Positions 56,071 to 64,000 of a stretch of DNA of 64,000 bases are shown in pieces. Made by a program: the position numbers and the translations under genes. The notes under the pieces were generated by a model. The model searched no databases, was not told the origin of the DNA, and worked only from the letters and a program-made list of their open reading frames with translations. Positions within the stretch are counted from its first letter, which is position 1; every line of letters starts with the position of its first letter. The stretch spans positions 83,433-147,432 of the forward strand of contig NZ_JAMFLH010000012.1 in the NCBI RefSeq assembly GCF_023501975.1. Direction: 5' to 3'. This DNA is from Altererythrobacter sp. KTW20L (GTDB lineage: Bacteria; Pseudomonadota; Alphaproteobacteria; Sphingomonadales; Sphingomonadaceae).

Positions 56071-56640
56071 TCAGCCCTGCTGGCGCAAGGCCACGTCGGT
56101 CATGAAGCGGGTGTCGTCACCCTTGGCCAGCCATTCGGCCGCGCCGCCCATGGCCCCGAGCATGGTGATAAGGTCGTCCATCTCGGCCTTGGCATAGTTG
56201 CCCAGGACATAGCCGTGGACCCGGTCCTTGTGGCCGGGGTGGCCGATGCCGAGTCGCACGCGGCGGAAATCGGGGCCGATGTGCTGGTCGATGGAGCGCA
56301 GGCCATTATGTCCCGCCGTGCCCCCGCCGACCTTTACCTTGACCTTGAAGGGGGCGAGATCGAGCTCGTCGTGGAATACCGTCAGGGCCTCCGGCCCCAG
56401 CTTGTAGAAGCGCAGCGCCTCGCCCACCGCGCGGCCGCTTTCGTTCATGAAGGTGGCGGGTTTGAGGAGCAGGATCTTCTCGGTCCCGATGCGGCCTTCC
56501 TGGACCCAGCCCTGGAACTTCTTCTGGACCGGGCCGAAGCTGTGCATGTCGGCCAGCACGTCTGCCGCCATGAAGCCGACATTGTGCCGGTGCATGGCGT
56601 AGGAAGGGCCGGGATTGCCGAGGCCGGTCCAGATCTGCAT
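56071..56640 (-). CDS. pth: Peptidyl-tRNA hydrolase
   Basis: Releases peptides from prematurely dropped peptidyl-tRNA; 189 aa. Active-site residues are seen as Asn9 in GLGNPGPSYAMHRHNVGF, the catalytic His (about residue 19) in MHRHN and Asp in VFHDELDLAP (about residue 92). PATFMNESGRAV and GGTAGHNGLRSI complete the family. It is downstream of rplY across a hairpin terminator that could still allow read-through, the usual rplY-pth pairing. Confidence 0.97.
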   Translation of the reverse strand: MQIWTGLGNPGPSYAMHRHNVGFMAADVLADMHSFGPVQKKFQGWVQEGRIGTEKILLLKPATFMNESGRAVGEALRFYKLGPEALTVFHDELDLAPFKVKVKVGGGTAGHNGLRSIDQHIGPDFRRVRLGIGHPGHKDRVHGYVLGNYAKAEMDDLITMLGAMGGAAEWLAKGDDTRFMTDVALRQQG

Positions 56641-56665
56641 GGCGTGCTTATTCCTGTTGTATCAG

Positions 56666-56699
56666 CAAAAGGAAAGGGGCCGGCATCGCTGCCAGCCCC
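56666..56699 (-). terminator. Terminator between rplY and pth
   Basis: On the minus strand GGGGCTGGC (56699-56691) pairs with GCCGGCCCC (56684-56676) with one G-U pair around a six-base loop, followed by TTTCCTTTT. It can separate the abundant ribosomal-protein message from pth. Confidence 0.72.
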
Positions 56700-56742
56700 G
56701 AACCTTGCGGCATGTGGGACGGATGACCCGTCCGCTGCCTGG

Positions 56743-57375
56743 TTATTCTTCGGTCGCGGCTTCTTCTTCGCCTTCGCCGCCGGCTGCTTCCGCATCCGAA
56801 CGACGCAGCGCCGACGGAGCAACCACGGTGGCGATGGTGAAATCGCGGTCAGTGATCGCGCTGGTGCTGCCGGCGGGCAGGGTGACGCTGCTGATGTGGA
56901 TCGAATCGCCCACGTCGAGGCCGGTCACGTCGATTTCGATCTCGCTCGGGATCTTGTCGGCATCGCAGACCAGCGCCAGTTCGTGACGCACGATGTTGAG
57001 CACGGCACCGCGCTTCAGGCCCGGGCTGGCTTCCTCGTTGATGAACACCACCGGCACTTCGACCTCGATCGACGAACCCTTTGCAAGGCGCAGGAAATCG
57101 ACGTGGATCGGGCGATCGGACACGGGATGGAAGGCCACATCCTTGGGCAGGGTGCGCAGCGACTTGCCACCCAGTTCGATCATCACGATCGAGTTCATGA
57201 AGTGGCCGGTCATCAGTTGCTTCATCAGCAGCTTTTCTTCCACGTGGATCGTGGTGGGTTCTTCGTTGCCGCCATAGATGACGGCAGGTACGCGGCCTTC
57301 GCGACGCAATGCCCGGGAGGCTCCCTTGCCAGCCCGGTCGCGTGCTTCGGCCGGCAGGTTCAGAGCATCGCTCAT
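56743..57375 (-). CDS. rplY: Ribosomal protein bL25 (TL5/CTC type)
   Basis: 5S rRNA-binding protein of 210 aa. The L25 domain covers about residues 5-95 ([28 protein letters not shown] ... [16 protein letters not shown]). The CTC-type C-terminal beta domain follows ([27 protein letters not shown] ... [10 protein letters not shown]). An acidic tail [11 protein letters not shown] ends it. The ATG at 57375 was selected since the longer frame adds a non-family basic leader. It is upstream of pth. Confidence 0.96.
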   Translation of the reverse strand: MSDALNLPAEARDRAGKGASRALRREGRVPAVIYGGNEEPTTIHVEEKLLMKQLMTGHFMNSIVMIELGGKSLRTLPKDVAFHPVSDRPIHVDFLRLAKGSSIEVEVPVVFINEEASPGLKRGAVLNIVRHELALVCDADKIPSEIEIDVTGLDVGDSIHISSVTLPAGSTSAITDRDFTIATVVAPSALRRSDAEAAGGEGEEEAATEE

Positions 57376-57481
57376 GATAAAAGCCTTTCGAATGCGTGTT
57401 GGTATCCTCCCGCCACGCCTCCAGGGATGACCATGACGGGGGAAGCGCGGGCCTTTAGCAGGACCCACGCCGAAAGCAAGG

Positions 57482-58354
57482 TTATTGGATACGCCTGACG
57501 GTAAAGCCGCGCGCGGCGAGCAGTGCAGGCAGGCCGCCGTCGCCCAGCATATGCGCCGCGCCGACGGCTACGAAGGGCCGACGCCCCTCGCCCACCAGCG
57601 GAGCAATGCGCACCACCCAGTCGCGGTTGCGGGCATCGAGCAGGGCTTCGCGCAGTTCGGGATCGCCCAGCATCCCGGCGTTGCCAAGAACCTCCAGCCC
57701 GTCCATGTCACCCGCCAGCCAGAGCCGCAGACCCTGCGCCGGATCGCCCGCCGCCTCGCGCGCCACGGCCACCAGCAGATCATCCTGCTCGGTCTGCGGT
57801 AGGCTGTCGAACAGGGCAAACTGCTGCTCGTAGCTTTCCAGCCCCATGGCCTGCTTCCCGGCCTGTTTTCCGCTGCCCAGTAGTTGCCTGTCCACCCCCA
57901 GCTCCGGATCGCCGCTGCGCACGCCGCCTGCCAGGACCATGGCCGCCGCCCAGCTTTCCATTTCGGCATAGTCCGCTTCGTTGGCGCCCGCCTGTTCCAG
58001 CAGGGCTTCCACGGCCTCGCGTTCCTCGCCCGATACACGTGCAGTCAGGGCGGGGAGGCCGGGTGAATAGGCGAGCCGCTGGAACACCGGAAAAGACGCC
58101 GCCTGGTCGCCCAGTTCGGCGATTTCGACCACTAGCAGTCCCGCCTCAGAAAAAGCGTCGTCCACCGCCGGTGTCCGCCATTCTGCCCCTGCAGGCAGGG
58201 CGTGGACCGTGCCGAACAGCCAGGCCTTTTGGCCTTCTGGAGAAGTGACCTCCCACAGTGCGGGCGAAGGCTCGGGCCAGTCGCGATCCGCTGCGGTCCC
58301 GCAGCCGGCCAAGGCCAGCAGAACCGCCAGCCCGAGGACCAGCCGCGCGATCAT
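57482..58354 (-). CDS. TraB/GumN-family lipoprotein (copy 1)
   Basis: Protein of 290 aa. The signal ends in a lipobox LALAGCG (Cys near residue 18), so it should be a lipoprotein. The TraB/GumN domain starts with the family GxxH motif in [11 protein letters not shown] (about residue 48) and repeats it as [14 protein letters not shown] near the end. Metal-dependent peptidase activity is reported for related TIKI/TraB proteins; the catalytic role of the bacterial members is unproven. It overlaps copy 2 by four bases and lies downstream of it. Confidence 0.83.
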   Translation of the reverse strand: MIARLVLGLAVLLALAGCGTAADRDWPEPSPALWEVTSPEGQKAWLFGTVHALPAGAEWRTPAVDDAFSEAGLLVVEIAELGDQAASFPVFQRLAYSPGLPALTARVSGEEREAVEALLEQAGANEADYAEMESWAAAMVLAGGVRSGDPELGVDRQLLGSGKQAGKQAMGLESYEQQFALFDSLPQTEQDDLLVAVAREAAGDPAQGLRLWLAGDMDGLEVLGNAGMLGDPELREALLDARNRDWVVRIAPLVGEGRRPFVAVGAAHMLGDGGLPALLAARGFTVRRIQ

Positions 58355-59259
58355 TTCCAGATGCGCGTTACCGTGTGGCCGCGCTGCTCAAGCTGGTCCT
58401 GCACGCTGCCAGCCCCGGCAAGGTGGCCTGCGCCGACGGCCAGGAACACCGTGCCCGGCTGTTCCATCCGCCGCTCGATCCACTGCACCCAGGTGGTGTT
58501 CCGGTCGATCAGCAGGCGGTTGTAGAGGTAATCGTCGTCCATTTCGCTGTTCATGATTTCGGCCAGTCGGACAGCATCTCCTTGCAGCCAGACGGAGACC
58601 ATCTCGTTCACCATCGGCACGACTTCGTCCATGCCTTCGACCGTGGCATCGAGATAGGTCAGCTGGTACTCCATGGCCATGCCATCGAACAGGCCGATCT
58701 GCTGCTCGATAGTCTCCAGCTCGTCGCGCTGCTTGCCTGCCGCACGGGCGGCAAGGGCCATCTCCACGCCGGTGGTAGGATTATAGCCGGCCTGGAGCAA
58801 CGGCAGCACGCTGAGGTTGAGCGCGGCGAACCACGGCTCGTAGCTGTCGAGCGCGTTGACCGGCAGGCCAAGCACGGTAAGTGCGGCTTCGTATTTCACG
58901 CGGCTGTCGTCAGCCATCAGCCCGCGCAGGGTCTGCCCGCTTTCCAGCGCAGCGGCCCCGGCGATATAGCTTGCCATGGCCGCCTGGTCGCCAACATCGA
59001 CTTCTGTCACCAGCACGTCGGAAGCCTCGAAGGCCCGGGCAATGCGCTGGTCATACCACTCGATGCCATCGGGCAGGACGTGGACCGTGCCGAACAGGTA
59101 GATCGTGGTATCCTCGTCGGCCAGCTGCCACAGGGCGGGGCCGCTCACCGCATCGACCGGCGGCGCATCTGCCACGGTCGTCGCGACGGGCGCAGCGCAG
59201 GCGGAAAGGGCCAGGCCGAACAGGGCAGCGGTGGCGACGAGCAGGCGCTTGATGGTCAT
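58351..59259 (-). CDS. TraB/GumN-family lipoprotein (copy 2)
   Basis: Protein of 302 aa. The lipobox is LALSACA (about residue 21). The motifs YLFGTVHVLPDGIEW (about residue 53) and VFLAVGAGHLAGAGSVQDQLEQRGHTV match copies 1 and 3 in order and spacing. The middle is helical, with LDSYEPWFAALNLSVL. It is coupled to copy 1 by ATGA and separated from copy 3 by 140 bp that show nothing recognisable. Possible role: envelope protein quality control; not shown by sequence. Confidence 0.84.
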   Translation of the reverse strand: MTIKRLLVATAALFGLALSACAAPVATTVADAPPVDAVSGPALWQLADEDTTIYLFGTVHVLPDGIEWYDQRIARAFEASDVLVTEVDVGDQAAMASYIAGAAALESGQTLRGLMADDSRVKYEAALTVLGLPVNALDSYEPWFAALNLSVLPLLQAGYNPTTGVEMALAARAAGKQRDELETIEQQIGLFDGMAMEYQLTYLDATVEGMDEVVPMVNEMVSVWLQGDAVRLAEIMNSEMDDDYLYNRLLIDRNTTWVQWIERRMEQPGTVFLAVGAGHLAGAGSVQDQLEQRGHTVTRIWK

Positions 59260-59399
59260 GATGCGGGAGATCCTTGCGACGAACGGAAGCTAGATAGGGG
59301 GTCAGCAGTTGCGACGCCAGAACCAGCTGCCCGGAAAGCAGAAAAACGTCAGGAATTTAAGGAATGCTCGCGTCGGGAGCGGTTCAGTTAACCGGACTT

Positions 59400-60365
59400 T
59401 CAGTTCAGCCGTTCGGCCACAAGCCCCAGCTCTTGCAATCGCACCAGCACCGAATCGTTACCCTCGAAATGGGCTGCTCCCACGGCGACGAGGATGGTGC
59501 CGGGCTCGTCCAGCCGATCTTCCAGCCAGGTGGCCCACCGGCGGTTGCGGTTGGTGAGGAGGGCGCGGTGGAAGGCGACGCCGGCCTTGGTGTCGGACAT
59601 GCCGAGGTCGATCGTCTCCTGCAGTTCCCCGCGTGCCCAGGCGTGTTCCAGCTCCCAGTCGTTGTCCTCGCCGGATGTCTCGCCCAGGCCGAGGAACATG
59701 CTGGCGCTGCGCCCGTCCCAGCGGATCAGGTCACGCTCCAGGTCGCGCAGCAGCAGGTTGTCGTCGATCCGGTAGAGCGACATCATCACCCGCCCGGTGT
59801 CCTCGATCGACGATACGGGCCGACCGGAGGCGGCGAATTCGGCTTCCAGCACGGTTTCCACGCCATATTCATAGCTCGACAGGCCGGTCTCCTCGCCGCC
59901 CATGCCGAAGCCCATCAAGGCCACCACCAGCGGCAGGCGATCGACTTCTTCGAAAAAGAGGCCCTGCTGTTCGACCAGCCGCCGCCACTTGCTGCGCGCC
60001 GCTGGAGCGAGCTGGGCGGAGGTGGGCGGGCGGCTTTCGAGCAGGCGGAGGAACTTGCCATCAAGCGCGGCAATGCTGGCTGCGGCATCGGCATCGGAGC
60101 TTTCCAGCACTAGTTCTTCCACTTCCCCGACGATGGCATCGAGCTGGGGATTGCGCCAGCGGAAGCCCTCGGGCAGCAGGTGGACCGTGCCGAGCAGGTA
60201 GATCGTGGTATCCTCGTCGGCCAGCTTCCACATGGCAGGCGCGGGATCGTAATTCTGCACCAGCGCAGGGGGCAGGGCGGGGGCTTCCTGCGCCGCAACG
60301 GGGGAGGCGAGCGGCATGGCGAGCGAAAGTGCCGCAAGGGCGAGAGCGGAGACGATCCTGTTCAT
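59400..60365 (-). CDS. TraB/GumN-family periplasmic protein (copy 3)
   Basis: Protein of 321 aa. Here the signal peptide ends AAQEAP without a lipobox, so this copy is probably soluble or differently anchored. YLLGTVHLLPEGFRW and ILVAVGAAHFEGNDSVLVRLQELG are the paired GxxH segments. It is the first of the three paralogues in transcription order. ATG 60365 was chosen for its signal peptide. Divergent from glyQ. Confidence 0.84.
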   Translation of the reverse strand: MNRIVSALALAALSLAMPLASPVAAQEAPALPPALVQNYDPAPAMWKLADEDTTIYLLGTVHLLPEGFRWRNPQLDAIVGEVEELVLESSDADAAASIAALDGKFLRLLESRPPTSAQLAPAARSKWRRLVEQQGLFFEEVDRLPLVVALMGFGMGGEETGLSSYEYGVETVLEAEFAASGRPVSSIEDTGRVMMSLYRIDDNLLLRDLERDLIRWDGRSASMFLGLGETSGEDNDWELEHAWARGELQETIDLGMSDTKAGVAFHRALLTNRNRRWATWLEDRLDEPGTILVAVGAAHFEGNDSVLVRLQELGLVAERLN

Positions 60366-60485
60366 CGGCGCAAAAGGCTCCTGACAGGGGCAAGTGTCAA
60401 GTGTCGCCAGCATTGACGCTCCAACCGCCATGAGCCATGGCGCGCCCATGCTATCCGGCTACCGATTGATACAAATCCACGGGTG

Positions 60486-61388
60486 ATGATGGAACGGACA
60501 CCGCAGACCAGCTTCCAGGACATGATCCTCGCGCTCCACGATTTCTGGAGCGCGCAGGGCTGCCTGATCCTGCAACCCTATGACATGCGCATGGGCGCGG
60601 GCACCTTCCACACTGCCACCACCCTGCGCGCACTGGGTCCGGAGCCGTGGAACGCCGCCTTCGTCCAGCCCTGCCGCCGCCCGACCGATGGCCGCTATGG
60701 CGAGAACCCCAACCGGCTGCAGCATTATTACCAGTACCAGGTGATCCTGAAGCCGAGCCCGCCGGACATCCAGGAGCTTTACCTCAAAAGCCTCGAGGTG
60801 ATCGGTATCGATCCGCTCAAGCACGACATCCGCTTTGTGGAAGATGACTGGGAAAGCCCCACGCTGGGCGCCTGGGGGCTGGGCTGGGAAGTCTGGTGCG
60901 ACGGGATGGAGGTGACGCAGTTCACCTATTTCCAGCAGATGGGCGGGTTCGATTGCAAGCCGGTGGCGGGCGAGCTGACTTACGGGCTGGAACGCCTGGC
61001 GATGTATATCCAGGGCGTGGACAACGTGTACGACCTCGATTTCAACGGTCGCGGCGTGACCTACGGAGACGTGTTCCTCGAAAACGAACGCCAGATGTCG
61101 AAGTGGAACTTCGAGATTGCCGATACCGACAGCCTGTTCGAGGGCTTTCGCCGGGCCGAGGCGGAGTGCCAGCGCTCACTCGATGCGGGCGTGCCGATTG
61201 CCGCCTATGAGCAGGCAGTGGAGGCCAGCCACCTGTTCAACCTGTTGCAGGCACGCGGCGTGATCTCCGTGCAGGAACGCGCCAGCTACATGGCCCGCGT
61301 GCGCGAACTGGCGCGCGGCTCTTGCGAGGCGCACATGGCCAAGGAAGCCGCAGGCTGGGCCGCAAAATATCCGGAGTGGAGCGCATGA
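60486..61388 (+). CDS. glyQ: Glycyl-tRNA synthetase alpha subunit
   Basis: Class II synthetase subunit of 300 aa containing the catalytic core of the alpha2beta2 GlyRS. Family landmarks are [33 protein letters not shown] at the N-terminus, [25 protein letters not shown] with motif 2, and [22 protein letters not shown] with motif 3 residues. GTG 60483, ATG 60486 and ATG 60489 are adjacent possible starts; the middle one was taken. It is coupled to glyS by ATGA. Confidence 0.97.
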   Translation: MMERTPQTSFQDMILALHDFWSAQGCLILQPYDMRMGAGTFHTATTLRALGPEPWNAAFVQPCRRPTDGRYGENPNRLQHYYQYQVILKPSPPDIQELYLKSLEVIGIDPLKHDIRFVEDDWESPTLGAWGLGWEVWCDGMEVTQFTYFQQMGGFDCKPVAGELTYGLERLAMYIQGVDNVYDLDFNGRGVTYGDVFLENERQMSKWNFEIADTDSLFEGFRRAEAECQRSLDAGVPIAAYEQAVEASHLFNLLQARGVISVQERASYMARVRELARGSCEAHMAKEAAGWAAKYPEWSA

Positions 61389-63838
61389 GCGACTTCCTGC
61401 TCGAACTCAGGTGCGAGGAAATCCCGGCGCGGATGCAGGCCGGCGCCCGCGCTGACCTCGAAAAGCTGTTCCGGGCGCAGATGGGCGCGGCGGGTGTGGA
61501 AGTGGGCGAACTCACCATATGGTCCACCCCGCGCCGACTTGCGCTGATTGCCCGCGACCTGCCGCTGACGACCGAGAGCGTGAGCGAGGAAACCAAGGGC
61601 CCGCGCACCTCAGCGCCGCCGCAGGCGCTGGAAGGCTTCCTGCGCAAGACAGGGCTGACACAGGACCAGCTGGAGGAACGCGACGGGGTCTATTACGCCG
61701 TGGTGGAAAAGCCCGGCCGTGCGGTGAAGGACGTGCTGGCGGAAGCCATTCCCGCCATCATCCGTGCCTTCCCCTGGCCCAAGTCGATGCGCTGGGGCGC
61801 GGCCTCGGTCAGCACTGAAAGCGCGCGCTGGGTGCGGCCCTTGTCCGGCATCGTGGCGATCCTGGGCGAAGACCTGGTTGAATACGAGGCGGGCGGCGTA
61901 GCCAGCGGCTATGCCACGCGCGGCCACCGGTTCCACTGCCCGGGCGAAATCACCATCGGCAGCGCCAGCGACTATCAGGACAAGCTGCGCGCCTGCCACG
62001 TGATCGTCGATCATGAGGAGCGACAGAATACTATCCGCGAACTGGCCCGCGCCGCCGCGCTGGCCGAAGGGCTGGTGCTGGTGGAAGACGAAGGGCTGGT
62101 GATCGAGAACGCCGGCCTCACCGAATGGCCGGTGCCGCTGCTCGGCCGGTTCGATGAAAGCTTCCTCGATGTCCCGCCCGAGGTGATCCAGCTGACCGCG
62201 CGGGTCAACCAGAAGTATTTCGTGTGCGAATATCCTCCCCGTGCCGGGGAGGACCGCAAGCTCGCCAACGCCTTCGTCTGCACCGCCAACATCGTGGCCG
62301 ACGATCCCGCCGTGGTGGTCGATGGCAACCGCAAGGTTCTCGCCGCGCGCCTCAGCGATGCGCGCTTTTTCTGGGAGCAGGACCGCAAGGTGCCGCTGGC
62401 GCAGCAGGCGGAGAAATTGTCGCGCATCACTTTCCACGAGAAGCTGGGAACCGTGGCCGACAAGGTCGAGCGGGTGGCCAAGCTGGCGCGGTGGCTGGTT
62501 GAAGAGGGGATTGTGAAGCCCTCTCCCCTTCAGGGGAGAGGGTTGGGTATGGGGGCGGCAGACGCCGCGCTCGCAGTCCCCCACCCCCCGACCCCCTCCC
62601 CTGAAGGGGAGAGGGAGAAGCTCGCCGATCTCGCCGAACAGGCCGCACGCCTGTGCAAGGCCGACCTCGTTACCGACATGGTCGGCGAATTCCCCGAACT
62701 GCAGGGCCTGATGGGCGGCTACTACGCTCGCGCCGAAGGCCTGCCCGATGCCGTGGCCGACGCCATCCGCGACCACTACAAGCCGGTCGGGCAGGGGGAC
62801 GACGTACCGACCGCGCCGGTGACCGTGGCAGTGAGTTTGGCGGATAAGCTGGATACGCTGGCGAGCTTTTTTGCAATCGGTGAGAAACCTACGGGGTCCA
62901 AGGACCCGTTCGCTCTCAGGCGTGCCATTATCGCTGTGGAGTCGCTTCTGCTCACCAGCCAAATAAGGGTTCAACTGGAGGACCTATTTTCGGTCGCCTA
63001 TTATTTCGTGGCGTGGACTGGATGGCTCGCTGCGATCGAAGACAAGATGTTCAAGGACGTTTCTCGGCGCGAGCGCTGGCTAGACTTGATCACCTATTAC
63101 CCTAATGTCGAATTCGCATTTAAAGATGGCAAGAACTTTCAACTCCACATCAGAGGGCAGTTGGTCATGGCATCCCACTCTGCTTCTGGAGGGGATAAGC
63201 CTCACTTCGCTGACTATGCTTCTTGCTGGAAAGACTTCCGATCCTTCGCGATCGACCGCCTCAAAGTCCAGCAGCGCGAAGCCGGTGTCAGGCACGATTT
63301 GATCGATGCGGTGTTTGCTCTGGGAGGCGAGGACGATCTTGTCCGCCTGCTGGCAAGGGTGACTGCATTGCAAAGCTATGTCGAGACGGCAGACGGCGCC
63401 AACCTGCTCGCGGGATACAAGCGCGCCGCCAATATCCTCAAGAAGGAGGACTGGCAGGGCGTGGAGGGCGAGCTCTCGCAGACGGGCGAGGAAGACCCGC
63501 TGTCGGGCGTCGATGATCCGGACCTGAAAGCAGTGATCGATGCCAAGATGGCGATGCGGACGCCGGAGAACCTTTCCTACACGCCCGAACCTGCCGAAAA
63601 GGCGCTGATCGAAGCGCTCGACGCTGCCGAGCCTAAGGCGGAAAGCGCCATTGCGGCGGAGGATTTTGCCGGGGCCATGTCGGCGCTGGCCAGCTTGCGC
63701 GCACCGATCGATGCGTTCTTTGAAACTGTGACGGTGAATGACGCGGACCCGGCCAAGCGGTCGCAGCGCCTTGCCCTGCTTGCACGATTCCGTGCTGCAG
63801 TGCACAATGTGGCGGATTTCTCGCGTATCGAGGGCTGA
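61385..63838 (+). CDS. glyS: Glycyl-tRNA synthetase beta subunit, with two unusual internal segments
   Basis: tRNA-binding subunit of GlyRS, 817 aa, clearly longer than the roughly 690 aa usual for the family. It begins [19 protein letters not shown] and has [14 protein letters not shown], then [15 protein letters not shown] text ([14 protein letters not shown]) and [14 protein letters not shown]. At residues about 379-412 an in-frame inverted-repeat element is read as [12 protein letters not shown] ... [10 protein letters not shown]. After [10 protein letters not shown] (about residue 505), roughly 110 residues of unlike sequence with about 50% GC separate it from [22 protein letters not shown] (about residue 623). 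The HD-like and anticodon-binding parts then look normal. Start ATG 61385 overlaps the glyQ stop. No frameshift or stop was seen, so the gene is probably functional. Confidence 0.94.
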   Translation: MSDFLLELRCEEIPARMQAGARADLEKLFRAQMGAAGVEVGELTIWSTPRRLALIARDLPLTTESVSEETKGPRTSAPPQALEGFLRKTGLTQDQLEERDGVYYAVVEKPGRAVKDVLAEAIPAIIRAFPWPKSMRWGAASVSTESARWVRPLSGIVAILGEDLVEYEAGGVASGYATRGHRFHCPGEITIGSASDYQDKLRACHVIVDHEERQNTIRELARAAALAEGLVLVEDEGLVIENAGLTEWPVPLLGRFDESFLDVPPEVIQLTARVNQKYFVCEYPPRAGEDRKLANAFVCTANIVADDPAVVVDGNRKVLAARLSDARFFWEQDRKVPLAQQAEKLSRITFHEKLGTVADKVERVAKLARWLVEEGIVKPSPLQGRGLGMGAADAALAVPHPPTPSPEGEREKLADLAEQAARLCKADLVTDMVGEFPELQGLMGGYYARAEGLPDAVADAIRDHYKPVGQGDDVPTAPVTVAVSLADKLDTLASFFAIGEKPTGSKDPFALRRAIIAVESLLLTSQIRVQLEDLFSVAYYFVAWTGWLAAIEDKMFKDVSRRERWLDLITYYPNVEFAFKDGKNFQLHIRGQLVMASHSASGGDKPHFADYASCWKDFRSFAIDRLKVQQREAGVRHDLIDAVFALGGEDDLVRLLARVTALQSYVETADGANLLAGYKRAANILKKEDWQGVEGELSQTGEEDPLSGVDDPDLKAVIDAKMAMRTPENLSYTPEPAEKALIEALDAAEPKAESAIAAEDFAGAMSALASLRAPIDAFFETVTVNDADPAKRSQRLALLARFRAAVHNVADFSRIEG
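62519..62615. repeat. REP/BIME-like inverted repeat inserted in glyS
   Basis: The left arm (62519-62555) and right arm (62578-62615) are near-perfect reverse complements of about 37 bases. Each contains its own palindrome CCCTCTCCCC-TTCA-GGGGAGAGGG. A 22-base unique middle separates the arms. Its length and lack of stops keep the glyS frame open, and it is translated as a Pro/Gly-rich loop. Confidence 0.85.
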
Positions 63839-63860
63839 CAGGCGCAATTCTTCCGGGGGT

Positions 63861-63950
63861 GTGTCACTTTGTCCGCTGAATAGAAAGCTGATGCTTTCCA
63901 GTGGCTTACTGGCAACATTTAAAGTGACGCGGTGTCACTTGTGTCACCTT
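63861..63950. repeat. GTGTCAC-type repeats in the glyS-ppdK gap
   Basis: GTGTCACTTT (63861-63870), GTGTCACTT (63932-63940) and GTGTCACCTT (63941-63950) are near-identical direct repeats. AAGTGAC (63922-63928) pairs with GTCACTT (63934-63940) as a short inverted repeat. They may be an operator or a degenerate dispersed repeat; no protein can be named. Confidence 0.4.
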
Positions 63951-63973
63951 CGGCAATATGGATGGGGCAGGTA

Positions 63974-64000
63974 ATGGCGAATTCGGTCTATCTTTTCGGC
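63974..64000 (+). CDS. ppdK: Probable pyruvate phosphate dikinase, first nine codons (partial)
   Basis: The visible nine codons read MANSVYLFG, preceded by GGGGCAGG. A start of this shape (M-x-x-x-V-Y-x-F-G) and the position directly after glyQ-glyS fit PpdK, which interconverts pyruvate, ATP and phosphate with PEP, AMP and diphosphate. Nine residues cannot prove it; the gene runs past the window. Confidence 0.5.

Overview
The window reads as a GC-rich alphaproteobacterial chromosome segment, most likely order Sphingomonadales and probably Erythrobacteraceae (Erythrobacter/Altererythrobacter type). The signs are an alphaproteobacterial SOS box (GTTC-N7-GTTC) in front of lexA, a ROSE-like RNA thermometer in front of a small heat-shock gene, a lipoyl-domain-fused pyruvate dehydrogenase E1 beta, a DUF1178 gene, TadE/TadG clusters, a PEP-CTERM protein and the housekeeping gene neighbourhoods. 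The genus is inference; no 16S rRNA is present. No CRISPR array, intact insertion sequence or prophage was found.

Layout. 1-5.2 kb: tail of a histidine kinase, citrate synthase, gltX and a divergent comEC. 5.2-13.6 kb (minus strand): lexA with its SOS box, then, read in transcription order, ppiD-trpE-trpG-trpD-trpC-moaC-moeA, mostly with 4-base stop/start overlaps. 13.8-19.4 kb: tpiA, secG, pyrG, a convergent hsp20 with a thermosensor leader, then grxC, a nitrilase-family amidase, DUF1178 and tRNA-Arg(CCU). 19.4-27.0 kb: a decayed serine-recombinase tail beside the tRNA, then an eight-gene Mrp/Mnh-type cation/proton antiporter operon containing three NuoL/M/N-like subunits and an MrpA-C-terminus::MrpB fusion. 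27.3-31.3 kb: a GMC flavoprotein with its Tat-exported small subunit, an HNH-type protein, a small zinc-ribbon protein and a quinone-oxidoreductase-like MDR enzyme. 31.4-36.6 kb: a large TonB-dependent receptor and a divergent tandem-MarR regulator. 36.7-40.5 kb: a small exported protein, ftsB, pdhA and pdhB.

40.5-46.0 kb holds two consecutive TadG-TadE-TadE triplets, a duplicated minor-pilin/pilus-accessory module without the Tad motor or secretin genes. 46.1-49.8 kb: a squalene/phytoene-synthase-family protein, an EF-hand protein, trmFO, a YhhN-family membrane protein and an NTF2-like protein. 49.9-57.4 kb: gyrA, an exported TPR-like protein, ychF, a PEP-CTERM protein, pth and rplY. 57.5-60.4 kb: three consecutive TraB/GumN paralogues. 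60.5-64.0 kb: glyQ-glyS and the first codons of a probable ppdK.

The most unusual signals are in glyS. It carries an in-frame inverted-repeat (REP/BIME-like) insertion and, further on, a block of clearly lower GC with extra residues, making the protein 817 aa. Other points worth checking are a probable CTG start for trpE, the ROSE-like element of hsp20, the Mrp operon abutting a recombinase scar at a tRNA gene, and one Mrp subunit that lacks the usual transmembrane glutamate. Start codons were chosen by reading Shine-Dalgarno sites, overlaps and family N-termini by eye; no similarity search was run.
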